DNA of 64,000 bases from Xylocopa sonorina (lineage: Eukaryota; Arthropoda; Insecta; Hymenoptera; Apidae), in NCBI RefSeq assembly GCF_050948175.1, contig NC_135195.1:4368001-4432000 (forward strand), read 5' to 3'. Below are positions 11,901 to 23,900 of the stretch, one piece after another (the stretch's first letter is position 1; each line of letters starts with the position of its first letter). A model generated the notes under the pieces. The model was not told the origin of the DNA. It did not search any database and saw only the letters and a program-made list of their open reading frames with translations. The position numbers and the translations under genes were made by a program.

Positions 11901-14900
11901 CGCACGGGAACGCGTGGAAGACGTGCGAGTTTGAATTATCGCGGAAAGTTCTGCGAGGGTGCTCTCTGGTAGAGTGATTCGGATGGGCGGTGGATGCAGA
12001 TGGAAAGACGGGGTGGATGATGTATTTTAGAGAGGGCGCGCGGAAGTGGTGCGAGTAAACGAGTTAGAGAGGCACGTGGTAATCCATCGGTTCTCGAAGT
12101 ACACCGCTTCGATGTTGAATTTTAACTTTTGCTTGGGGTTTTAATTGTTATTTAACCCTTTGCAGACTCAAGGGTTTGTTGATAGAGACAATGCATATAA
12201 TTTTCAGTTCAAAACTTAGGGGACAGTAACAAATATAGACAACAAAAGAGTTACAGCAGTAGTCAAGAGTTTAATAAAAGTGACTATAATCGTAATTTGC
12301 CTGCATATCGCCAAAGATTGGATTACTGTAGCCATCGTTTGCTGCAATGGATTAATCTATCAGATAGTCCTTTATTGGTGTACTATAAGTTCAAATTCAA
12401 AAGCAATCATTTATTCAGCAATTATTTTCAGAGGATAAAAAGTATCGAGACGTTGATTCCAATTATATCGAACGGAATACATCTGTCTGGTCGTGTAAAA
12501 AATAAAAGACAATATCAGATTACAGTAATCTACGACACGCAATTAAAACGTGCTTCAGATCTTTACTGATACGCGAAATTGCAGGCTGGTTGTATTTTCT
12601 TTTGCACGCACCGTTCGTTACACATCGTCCTCTACTTTTTTAATTCTGACAGCGGTGAAAATTTATTCACGGTGTCCGCGTTAAGATTCCGCGATTCGAT
12701 TACAACGTTCCATGCATGAACGACGGTCCGCGGCAGGATTCAATTTGAAACGATGCGGCCTGATGTTGGGGTTGGGCAGATGCCCGGCTCTCCACTTCAT
12801 CCTGGCACGCGCTCGTCTTGCTCGCTAATGCGAGTTGATTTGCGACCCAGGAGATGGACGTTAATCCTATTTGACTTTGAATTACCTTGAAACCGTATCG
12901 AAGGAAATAGCGCGTGGTCGATGGATAAAAATCGATGGCCAAATTCGAGTCAGCACGAGTCCATTGCGCATCTAAGTTCGATATCCAGTTGAACCTCTTC
13001 AGACCTAATTTCTTTTCACTTTAATTTCTCGAAATTTGTCACGTCGCTGATAATGTCGTGTGTTTCGAAGAAAATTAAACAGACGGAAGTATTAAATTAC
13101 TTTTTGTAAAAAATATGCTTAAAGCTAGAGCGTACATATAGTTGTAGTCACAACTTTAATATTCTAAGTTAGATATTGACGCGTAATGTGTGTCAGGTTT
13201 AAAAGGGTTAAATGTAATGTAAAACAAGATAATCTTGTTAATTACATGGGAGACGATTCTGAAGCTTCCTTAAATGGGAAGATTGTACGAAAAAAGCTAT
13301 TTCTTTTAACATCGTTGCAAGTATAATCTTGTAGTTACGAAAAATGTGAATTTTAAAGGTAGAAAATATACAAAAAGGGTGGAATCATGGTACTATTAAT
13401 TAAACGATTCACTGTGAATATTGCATAAAGGGTCATAAATAGTAATAATAATTTTAATTATGTAGGAAGATAGAATGCAGAACGATAGCGCTATTTAATT
13501 AGCATTTGTTAATTATTATGAAAGATTCGGATAGCCATTGAGGCCATTAGAAAATATTAAATCCGACACTAGCTGACAAGAATTCCCAATACACGTTCGA
13601 ACCTCTGCTGTGGTTCGTTTCAATTTGTAACGTGCTCATTTGGAATGCGGCCAGCATTTTAATTTCCAGCAGTTTTTACTTTACCTCCTGCATATAACGT
13701 GCTTGTAACATTGACAAATGATCCACCGTTGCCAATTATCTATATTGCGGAACGTTTTCAATTCAACAGAGACAATTTCGTACCTTTCGTACAGAATTAA
13801 ACGAAAATTATGCAAAAACGCATCGCATGGAGCCAACGCTTCACACAATTTTCTACGAAAACATACACTAAAAAAAAGCTAATCGAAAGAACACGATTTT
13901 AATACTTAATCCTAGGAAAAATCAAATTCGCTGATACAAAAAGGAATACCAGCGAGCGAATTTGAAATACAGTCAACAAGAAACGGTCCCGCTTATCTCG
14001 AACATGGTTCCCAGGGAAATTTTCGAAATGCGTCGCAAGCGACGAAGCTCGAACGTGGCTCGAATAGAAATCTCCAAACCGGGTAAAACTGTTGAAACGA
14101 TCAATTTTCAGAGCAGGTGCGTAAAAGTTTCACGCGTGTCGATCGAAGGAGTCAATTTACAATTAGAGAAGTTCTTTAATGACAAGTGTCAGATGCTTGC
14201 GTTCTTCGACACTGATCGAAAAATGGAACAGAAAGTTCATTGTCGCGATTATTTTATAAAAATATTTCGAGGACGCGTACATCTTCAGATATTCCTTCCG
14301 CGTCTTGCATGATGCGACGTGCATTCTCTATGTGTCGTAAGTCGATCAGGCTAGACGTGTGCTAGAACAATTTGTAGAGCGACGATTTGCGAGGGAACTG
14401 CATGTGTTCTGTCGTCGAAGTTGCGCACATTTATTTAAGTTATTGCAAAGAGTTAAAATAAGAAAAAAAATATGGAATATCGTTCGAAGGTGTCGCATTA
14501 AGTACGATTGTAGCGCGACGATTCGCGAGGAAACTACATATGTTCTGCCATCGAAGCTTGTTTTAATTATTTCAAAGAGTTAACACGAGATGCAAATGCG
14601 GAATATCGTTCTAAGGTGTCGCATTAAATACAAGATACTGTAAAAATTGTCCGTGGTTTCTCAAAGTCCACTGCTTTCCCATTTCCAAGTCGAAGGCGCG
14701 CGCTTATTTCGCTCGCGCGTCAGCGGAAGCGTCGTCACCGTGACTGACACAATCAAGGATCAAAGGAGAAAGGCACATAATTGGGGAATATTCCGGCGGC
14801 ATCAGAGTCGCGGAAAAATGCGCGGAACGCGGAAAACGGCAGGGAAAGGCGCGAAGCAGGAAGGACACATTCTTTTCTCACGCGTTGCTGAACAAGTCCT

Positions 14901-17900
14901 GGCCCGTTGCTTTCGACGAGCCCCTTTCAACTTCGAAAACGCTTCCTGCTTCCGGCCTGACAATTAAAGGCGAAAGTTCGCCACGGTAAATGTCGTTTAA
15001 TCCGCCTTCAGACGATGTCGGATGCGTTTGTCGCAGACATCCGAAACAACCGCGCGAATTGCTCGAACGAATCAGACGACAATCATCGATTAGATCAGTT
15101 CTTAACTCTTTATTCGCTAAATTTCTTGGAAGTGTTTTTTTAAATACTTAATTTAGATGTAAATAAATATTCTGTAGTACAATTTTTATTTTTATAAGTC
15201 CATAGCCAAGGTCTTTAATTATATAGAAGTGGACTTGAAAGTCCCAATGGGTCTCAAGGCATTCAAATTAATACAGTAAGAGACAACTGGGGGGGACTTA
15301 GAAGTTCTGTTAGTGTATGAAGGGTTAAACTTATATGGTTTTGAACAATATTTTTTTTCGGACTCTAAGTCCAATAATTAGTTAAGGAACTGGTACAAAA
15401 AATCTTTACCATATGGGATTTTTCTTAAATACATTATTTGAAGAAAAGTGAAATGTTGGGGAATGTAAAGTTGATGTCAAAATTTTTTCAGGGGCCCCAG
15501 TAATAGGGTTTGCAGGAATACGTGTAGTTTAAGATTAAACTCGGGATTAGAGTCAGTTTAAGTGGATCAGAAATTCGTAAATTTGCTATAAAGTTGCTAT
15601 TGTTAATATTTAGAATTTTCAAAAATTGTAATTTAAGAAGAGAAGTGAGTAAGTAGAGTTGTGAATAATATTTAGAAAATTAATTTAACACCTCATTAAG
15701 GTCTCACGTGTCTCTATATGTAGAAGAATGGTCAGCCTATCGAATTTGATCTGAAATGACGGAGGATGATTCGAACACGAATCTTTCGCGTGCCAAGCGA
15801 CTGCTTACTTTTCCCCTATATAATTCTTAATTCCACGTAATCAGTATTTACAAAAGTGTGAAGTAATCCATAATAACATCCATCAAACTATAAATCATTC
15901 GACACTTTTTTTTACTCTTACTTGCAGTCTTATGTAGCGCTTATCCTTTCGATAACTACCTACGTTCTTAATCTTTTTATTTTCTTTACTTAATATTGCG
16001 TTGAGCTAGAACAATATTGTCCTTAGGATTTAGATATACTGCGATGGTCTATCGTTTCAAATACTAGAATTATTATTAATTTATAGTTAATTACATGTAA
16101 AGGGAAACTTCGTTTAAAAGAAGACTGAGCTATCCAGGGTCTACCAAGCCTTCTCCTTTTTTTCAGAAATACACAGATTATCATATATTATAATGTTCTA
16201 CATATATATGATCGTCCTATAATATTGGCACTTTAAATTCATATTTTTTAAAATCAAATTCACCCTTTCTCAAGTCTTATTCACCCTTTTTCAAATCAAC
16301 TTCATCCTTTTACAAATCAAATTCATTCTTTTATGAATCAACGTCTACCTCTACTTAAATATTTTATTTTATTTGTAAGAGGATAAATATGATTTGAAAA
16401 AGGGTGCGTTCGATTCGCAAAAGAATAAATTTGATTTGAGGAAGGGTGAATTTAAAGCGCAAACACTATATATGGTTTTGTTTACTGAATACAGCGAGCT
16501 TTATGCTTTACCATTCGATGTTTGATTATATTCATACATACTGTTATTGGTCTACAGATGGATTCGTTCGATTCTGACTGATATTACTTGAATGTCCTGA
16601 AAACCTGTTTTAGTTCTGTATCGCAGTAATACAGTTTTAGATCAGGTGTTCTTAAGCATGATGTTTAATCTTAACCTACATACTTATAAAGCAACGATTT
16701 ACTATGAGATTAGATAATACATCACCACATCATCACGAGTAATTATGTGAGTCATTTATTTTCTCGTTATACACGTTCGAATTATTTATTAAAAATAGCA
16801 TAAATGGAATATAATGGTGTACACTTCAGATAAGTGGAAGCGTGACAGCATCGATCTGATATCTACAATTTAATTAAAAGAAAAAAAAGAATTTATCAAT
16901 ATACGATACCATAATACATGAGATAAAAATTAATAACGATACGCGATAAACGACACGATCGTCCGTAATTTACTCTATCTGAAAGATGTAAGTGCAGGGA
17001 ATAATATAAAAATGTCAGACGAATTGGTTGAGCTTCACGGATTCGGAGAAAGGTGACTTTAAAAGATAGTACACGGTGTTTTAAAGTACTAAGTATATTT
17101 CCAGCTCTCCAGTTCTAATTACATCTACTCTTTTCCAAATTTTTCTAAAATCTGTTCTAATCTCCTTTCACTTTTTAACACTCTGCTAGCCAGTAGACGT
17201 TGTCCTTCCTGGTCAATTAAGATCTTTCAGAATTTTCAAGTCAAGGTGCTCTCACTTCTTGAAGAGAATTTCCCTCAGCTCTCTGATGATGACCAGGTTT
17301 TATGGTAACCGCTTCACTCGAACCTCGTCTTAGTTCCTTTCAGAGCATATGGGTCCTGAAACCCCTCATCTACCTTCTTTTCGCCTACATAAACAACAAT
17401 TATTCCATTTTTTTCCTTAAAATAAGATATATTTCACTTTTATTGCACAAATTTATCAGTTATATAGGATTACTAAATTATAGAACGTCTGAAAGCAAAA
17501 TGAACGCGGCGAACACAAAGTGTAAAAGTTGACAGGATGTCGAAACGGTTATTAGCTTCGAGCACTCCGCCGATTTATTTCTAATACGAAACCCGATATC
17601 TTATACGGAGCGGAATAAATTTCGCAATACAGAAGGATTTCCTCCGTGTCGCGTGTACCGCTTCCGTGGAAATCCGGAGGAACGAAATAAAATATCGATG
17701 CACAACGCGAGGGGAAGTCGAAGCCGAACCAACACTTGATATTGGAAAACAAGACCAAAAGAAATTCGTACGTCCGTGGAAATTTAATTAAAGTTCTCAT
17801 TCGCTTCAATCGTAGACGATATCTGTGTAAAGTGCTTACTAAATAGATTACATATAAAACAAACAGCTGGAGAATTGTTTTCAAATTTTTCATTCTATTT

Positions 17901-20900
17901 TACTACTTAAATATTTAAATAGAAGTACTTCGATTACAAAAGAGTGAACTACGTGAGCAAAGGGCAAAGTTACGAGGGCGAGTTACACAGAATTATTGAC
18001 CGCATTAAAATTTTAAAATTTGAATTACTTAAATATTACTTACTACTTAAATATTTAAGTAGAAGTACTTCGATTACAAAAGAGTAAAATACGTGAGCAA
18101 AGGGTAAAGCAAGTTACACAGAATTATTGACCGCATTAAAATTACACAAACACCTCATCGATATCACAAATAAAAAATATTTTAGGTTTACAAAAGGTTA
18201 AATCACTTTGGAAATCATTTTTTACAATTACCATCGGAATTTCTATCTTTATTAAGTGTCCACGAGATTAAAGGGTGCGATATAAAATTATGCCACCCTT
18301 GAATACCTCCGTTACCATCGAATGATCAATAACAATAATCTCGTAGACGATGAGGTCCTGACCGTTTAAAAATTGATGGTATCACATAAATACGCAAGGA
18401 GATAGATCGTTCGAATCCATGATGGAGACGGATATGCGATGTAACGGACGCTTGTAAAACCGGGTGCGACGGGGTATCGTCGAAAGCAAATTTCTCGAGA
18501 ACTATCCCAAGTTGATCATGCCCAATCCCAGGTTGGAATTGTGACTGGACGTGTCCTGAATAGAGTGACGGACTAGCCGAATTGCCTCGAATCCATCTGG
18601 TACGTTCCGAAACGACTTGAATCTAGGATTTGGAGGGTGATTTAGTTGGTCTTGAGCCGGTGGATAAATCTGGAGGAACCCGTACGCGTGCAGATTTCTG
18701 TGGGAACAAGGGGAATCTATCGAGACAAATATCAGCTGTATTTGAGTCTTTCCCCTATCAGCATCGATCCCAGTGTCTTAAGGGTGCATCTTGGTTGAGA
18801 AACTTTAAAAATGAAAATGACAGTGATGCTAGAGGCGTGTATTATCAATATGATAAAGGGCATTAATGCCATTTTGTCTTCCATTGAGATAATTAAAGGT
18901 TGCCTTTGAATCAATTTAGAAATATTGGCTAAATAATTATTAATAAAATTGTTAGAGAAATTTTCTAGCTCCAGATTTAATTTAGAATTTCTCTGTCAAT
19001 ATTTGGCTTTCTTATTTGGTATCGCCTCTTCTAGAGATTTGGTCCAGACAAAATCTTCTCCCTTCATTGCATTTAAAATGAATCTATTTGTTTCCCCAGC
19101 TATTCTGTATTATATTACCAATGGGCTAATTCCATTTTCAAAAATAACATTTTACAGCCATTTCTCGATCAAGAAGTCGTGCACCATGAACTAATCTTTT
19201 CCCAAAAGTGAACTTACACCACTTTCGAAGAAAAACAGCTCGTAAGCTTCAATAGATTAGTTCGAAGGTTGTTCCCTCCATGTGGTCGCTGATTCGCACG
19301 GATGTGCCCGATGCACCCTCGATAATGTATTCTTACACGGAATCGTTGGATCGCGGCCGTGAAAATCGCTCGCTCAGCGTAATCGGGAGTTAATCTAGGC
19401 CGTGGTACCGGTGTTCGGCAAATGTAATACGTCTCCGAGGTAGAAATTGACCGATCGAGATTGTCGGCGGGCTGGATCCGATTAGTCACGGATCGTCTCG
19501 TGTTTCGTAAGTTAACTCGGTGTGTAATATCGTCGGCTGCCGGGGTAGTAACTCGGTCAAACTTCCGCTGATTTCCGAAGCATCCTTGATATTTGCCCAG
19601 AGGCGCGAATTCTCGTGACTTCGTCCTCGCGAAAGACGCCCGGAAATTTGTCGGCGGAACTCCTGAGCAGAATTTGGAAATCGGAAATTCGCGTGCACCC
19701 ACGATCCCGTTAATTCCCGGAAATATAATCGAGACGACAATGTTCGTCGAATGAGCATTACGAGCCTTGCATTTAACAAGACTCGACAGTTGCGGTTTTC
19801 CACGGACGCGTTAATGTGTACGCCTTCGTTTTAAAATATTTTACAAATCCCACGGAAAAAGGACTGGCAGCCTCTCGGTCCGCCTGGAAACGAACGCCTC
19901 CCTTAAACTCGATTACGTATAAACCACACGTGCGCGTTATATCAGAACCCAGCGAGGAGCTTAAAACAAAGGCGGCGTACGGGACGACCACAGAAATCCA
20001 GCAGTGGAGGATTATTCCACGTATTGCTTCGTGTGCCTGGAAAATTCGTAGCCGCTCCGTCTGCCCGTTTTGTTAAAAGAACAATGACTAAGCCGAGGCT
20101 CGCCCCTCGCTGTCCGTTGCGCCCGAAAACGCTCGTTCCACCGACGCTAAATAATATTTTCCGATAGCCACCAGTCTCTGCTCTGACACGCCTATTACAG
20201 CCCTGTATCTATGCAGTGCATACGTGTAAGCGTATTAAGGATGGGCTGTGTTCGACTTTGCGCGAAGCAACACGTGCGAGAAACGCGTGGAAATCGAATA
20301 CCTCAGTAGTGCGCCATTATACGCCATTATGGTCGCTGTTAAGGGCGGGTGGAACCAAGTAACGACAAATGTTGGTTGCCCTTTGGGTCTGGTACGACAA
20401 TTCTGTGTCTCTTATAGGTTTTGGCATTCAGATGATGGAAAGAAGACATTTGTGAAAAATAGCAATCACTTGGAGTATGGCATAAATCTCGTGATGGAGT
20501 ATGGGGTGAGAATTGAAGTCAATGGTTTTGGAGGCTGAATACTTATCGATCAATCGGCACGTGGAATATATTCCAGGAACTTCAGGTCACAGAACCATAA
20601 GACAGGATGCTAGTCATAGGAATCATTAATAGGCCTCAGCTGGAATATTCTTGCTAATTCTTTATCAAGAGGACCCATGCAAGAATATCTACAAGATGGA
20701 CACATCGTTTAGCGTTTGGACACACTTTACGAATTATCATAGAACACTTTATGCTATTATTATTATTAGTTTTGTATTTTTATATATTAATCTTAAACTA
20801 GTTATTGTATTATTATATTTTCTACTATAAGTATGTTATACTTACACGAAAATGTTAAGTTGTACAAGGAACAAGACAACGATTGTATTATAAGTACACT

Positions 20901-23900
20901 ACACTTATACCATTGTTAAACACAATTTAATTATATTTTACTGTATATCTTATCAATTTTAATGAATAAATGGAATGTTTAAACAAAATGCAATAAGTAT
21001 TGTCATTCTACCATAAGTCCATCACTACTAGAATGACCAATCCCAATCCTTAAACGAGAAGAAACTCGTAAAAAATAGCCCTGAACCCAAATAAACTAGT
21101 TGGTGGTCTGAATCTTAAAGCCTCGATTCAGAGTCTCGAGAGTTCCTGGAAAATGACGTCACTTCCAGGAATCGCCGAAATTCTCAGAATTCTCAATGAC
21201 GTCATTTCCAAGAAGTGGCACGTTCGAATACCTCCTCACATGTTATGTTCTCCTGATACAAAGTCCGATTTTCAAGATTTTGATCGAAAAATTGCAAATG
21301 TATCAGGAGAACATGACGTCATAGGAGGTATGCTGGCCACTTCTAGGAAAATGACGTCACTTCCAGGAATCGCCGAAATTCCTGGAATTCTCGATGACGT
21401 CATTTCCAAGAAGTGGCACTATTCGGATACCTCCTCACATGTTATGTTCTCCTGTTACAAAGTCGGATTTTCAAGCCATTGTTCGAAAAATCGGAAATGT
21501 ATCAGGAGAACATGACGTCATAGGAGGTATGCCTGCCACTTCTAGGAAAATGACGTCACTTCCAGGAATCGCCGAAATTCCAGGAATTCTCGATGACGTC
21601 ATTTCCAAGAAATGGCACTATTCGGATACCTCCTCACATGTTATGTTCTCCTGTTACAAAGTCGGATTTTCAAGCTCCTGTTCGAAAAATCGAAAATGTA
21701 TCAGGAGAACATGACGTCATAGGAGGTATCCGAATAGTGCCACTTCTTGGAAATGACGTCACCGAGAATTCCTGGAATTTCGGCGCTTCTTGGAAGTGAC
21801 GTCATTTTCCTAGAAGTGGCAAGCATACCTCCTATGACGTCATGTTCTCCTGATACATTGCTGATTTTTCGACCAAAATCTTGAAAATCCGACTTTGTAA
21901 CAGGAGAACATAACATGTGAGGAGGTATCCGAATAGTGCCATTTCTTGGAAATGACGTCATCGAGAATTCCTGGAATTTCGGCGATTCCTGGAAGTGACG
22001 TCATTTTCCTAGAAGTGGCAGGCATACCTCCTATGACGTCATGTTCTCCTGATACATTTCCGATTTTTCGAACAATGGCTTGAAAATCCGACTTTGTAAC
22101 AGGAGAACATAACATATGAGGAGGTATCCGAATAGTGCCACTTCTTGGAAATGACGTCATCGAGAATTCCTGGAATTTCGGCGATTCTTGGAAGTGACGT
22201 CATTTTCCTAGAAGTGGCAAGCATACCTCCTATGACGTCATGTTCTCCTGATACATTGCTGATTTTTCGACCAAAATCTTGAAAATCCGACTTTGTAACA
22301 GGAGAACATAACATGTGAGGAGGTATCCGAATAGTGCCATTTCTTGGAAATGACGTCATCGAGAATTCCTGGAATTTCGGCGATTCCTGGAAGTGACGTC
22401 ATTTTCCTAGAAGTGGCAGGCATACCTCCTATGACGTCATGTTCTCCTGATACATTTCCGATTTTTCGAACAATGGCTTGAAAATCCGACTTTGTAACAG
22501 GAGAACATAACATATGAGGAGGTATCCGAATAGTGCCACTTCTTGGAAATGACGTCATCGAGAATTCCTGGAATTTCGGCGATTCCTGGAAGTGACGTCA
22601 TTTTCCTAGAAGTGGCAGGCATACCTCCTATGACGTCATGTTCTCCTGATACATTTCCGATTTTTCGAACAATGGCTTGAAAATCCGACTTTGTAACAGG
22701 AGAACATAACATATGAGGAGGTATCCGAATAGTGCCACTTCTTGGAAATGACGTCATCGAGAATTCCTGGAATTTCGGCGATTCTTGGAAGTGACGTCAT
22801 TTTCCAGGAATTCTCGGGACTCTGAATCGAGACGCTTAGATTCAGTCGTCTTTGTAATTTAATTGGGTTCAGGGCTACTTTTTACGAGTTTCTTCTCGTT
22901 TAAGGATTGGGATTGGTCATTCTAGGAGTGTTGGACTTAGAGGATAATGATAATACTCATTGCATTTTGTTTAAACAATTAATTTATTCATTAGAATTCA
23001 TAGGATGTACAATAGATTACAATTAAATTATATTTTACGATGGTATAAACGTGATATACGTATAATACAACGGTTGTCTTAACTAAGTACGCTGATAATA
23101 TAATATAACATTAGAAAATATAATATAATATAATATAATAATTAGTTTAAGATTAAGGGAGGGAACAGTGTACAGTGAAATAGTAGTGTGTGGAACCAGT
23201 GCTTAAGGTGTTCTTCTTGTTCATGTTGGTGCATGGGTTGTCTTGATAAAGAAGTAGCGAGAATACTCCAGCTGGACTTATTAATGGTTAAGACTTATTA
23301 AATTCCTACGAGTAGTACCCTAGCTCTGTAATCTCAAAGTTCTGAAATGTAAAGATATATGCCACATGTCGATTGATCGACAAGCATTCAGTCCCTGAAA
23401 CCATTAATTTCAAGTTTCACCCCATGCTCTGGCACGAGAATTATACTATGCTCGAAGTGATCGCTATTTTCGAGAAACGACTTTACTTCTTTCTACCATC
23501 CGAGTGCCAAAACTTACAAGTAAACCTCTCCTATTTTATTGAAACTTAGTGCACTTGCAGACTACTGTACTTAACAATATTCGACGAGTATTTTTGTTAC
23601 TGACAATGGTCCTCATTTAAGAGGTAAAATCAACCCTTAAAGTCGGAGGTATTAAGGGTTCGTTATGATGTTCCAAATGGAAGTAAAATAATGATTATCG
23701 TGGAGAAGAGTAGACTTGGATTTCAGTTTGGTTGTTCATATCTTCGTAGACAAACTGAATCGTGTAGTTTGTAATAGTAGGAAGGAAAGGTATTAGTTTG
23801 TTTCAATCGTAATTCTAGATTCCATTCACTGGTATATATGCTTGATTTCAGACTAACAATCAAGGCAGGATGCCCGATGAACCTGGAAAATTTCCCGATG

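Larger units (their letters stand above)
4262..20410 (+). other. First 16 kb of the giant Grd intron
   Basis: No nested gene could be supported on either strand. GC-richer islands lie at about 6090-6700, 11300-12010, 14650-15060 and 19240-20130. They keep long open frames on both strands, as expected from low stop density. A 29-bp sequence occurs identically at 4980-5008 and 8459-8487. A 136-bp tandem duplication (14375-14632), a small inverted-repeat element (16218-16470) and a tandem duplication (17901-18150) are listed separately. Regulatory use of the islands is possible but unproven. Confidence 0.6.
20411..23520. mobile_element. Large foldback element (about 3.1 kb) inside a Grd intron
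   Basis: The left arm 20411-21152 is the reverse complement, with divergence, of the right arm 22795-23520. Outer ends read CTTATAGGTTTTGGCATTC on the left and, on the reverse strand, CTTGTAAGTTTTGGCACTC on the right. The inner parts of the arms (near 21030-21150 and 22800-22920) match more closely than the outer parts. No transposase frame is visible, so it looks non-autonomous. The architecture (long inverted arms around tandem subrepeats) resembles foldback-type DNA elements in general. The exact ends and target-site duplication could not be fixed. Confidence 0.8.

Noticed and set aside
11287..11934. Frames of 122 (-) and 153 (+) codons overlapping each other
   Set aside because: Antisense overlap within a GC-rich island; neither resembles a known protein. 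Kept only as a possible regulatory island.
15745..15805. A functional tRNA gene on the - strand
   Set aside because: Only the T-loop half looks right; the T stem mismatches and no acceptor stem or A box could be assembled.
19214..20076. Frames of 162 and 105 codons (-) and 86 codons (+)
   Set aside because: Low-stop GC-rich intron sequence next to the foldback element; Arg/Ser-rich composition typical of chance translation.
21153..22757. Overlapping 106-codon open frames on both strands with near-identical sequences
   Set aside because: They are translations of the 199-bp palindromic repeat in successive frames, end at repeat-determined stops, and appear equally on both strands. No gene structure surrounds them.
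23521..23851. A nested exon between the foldback element and the Cys-loop exon
   Set aside because: No splice-bounded frame found; the - strand frame here (23723-24058) is antisense to the Grd Cys-loop exon.
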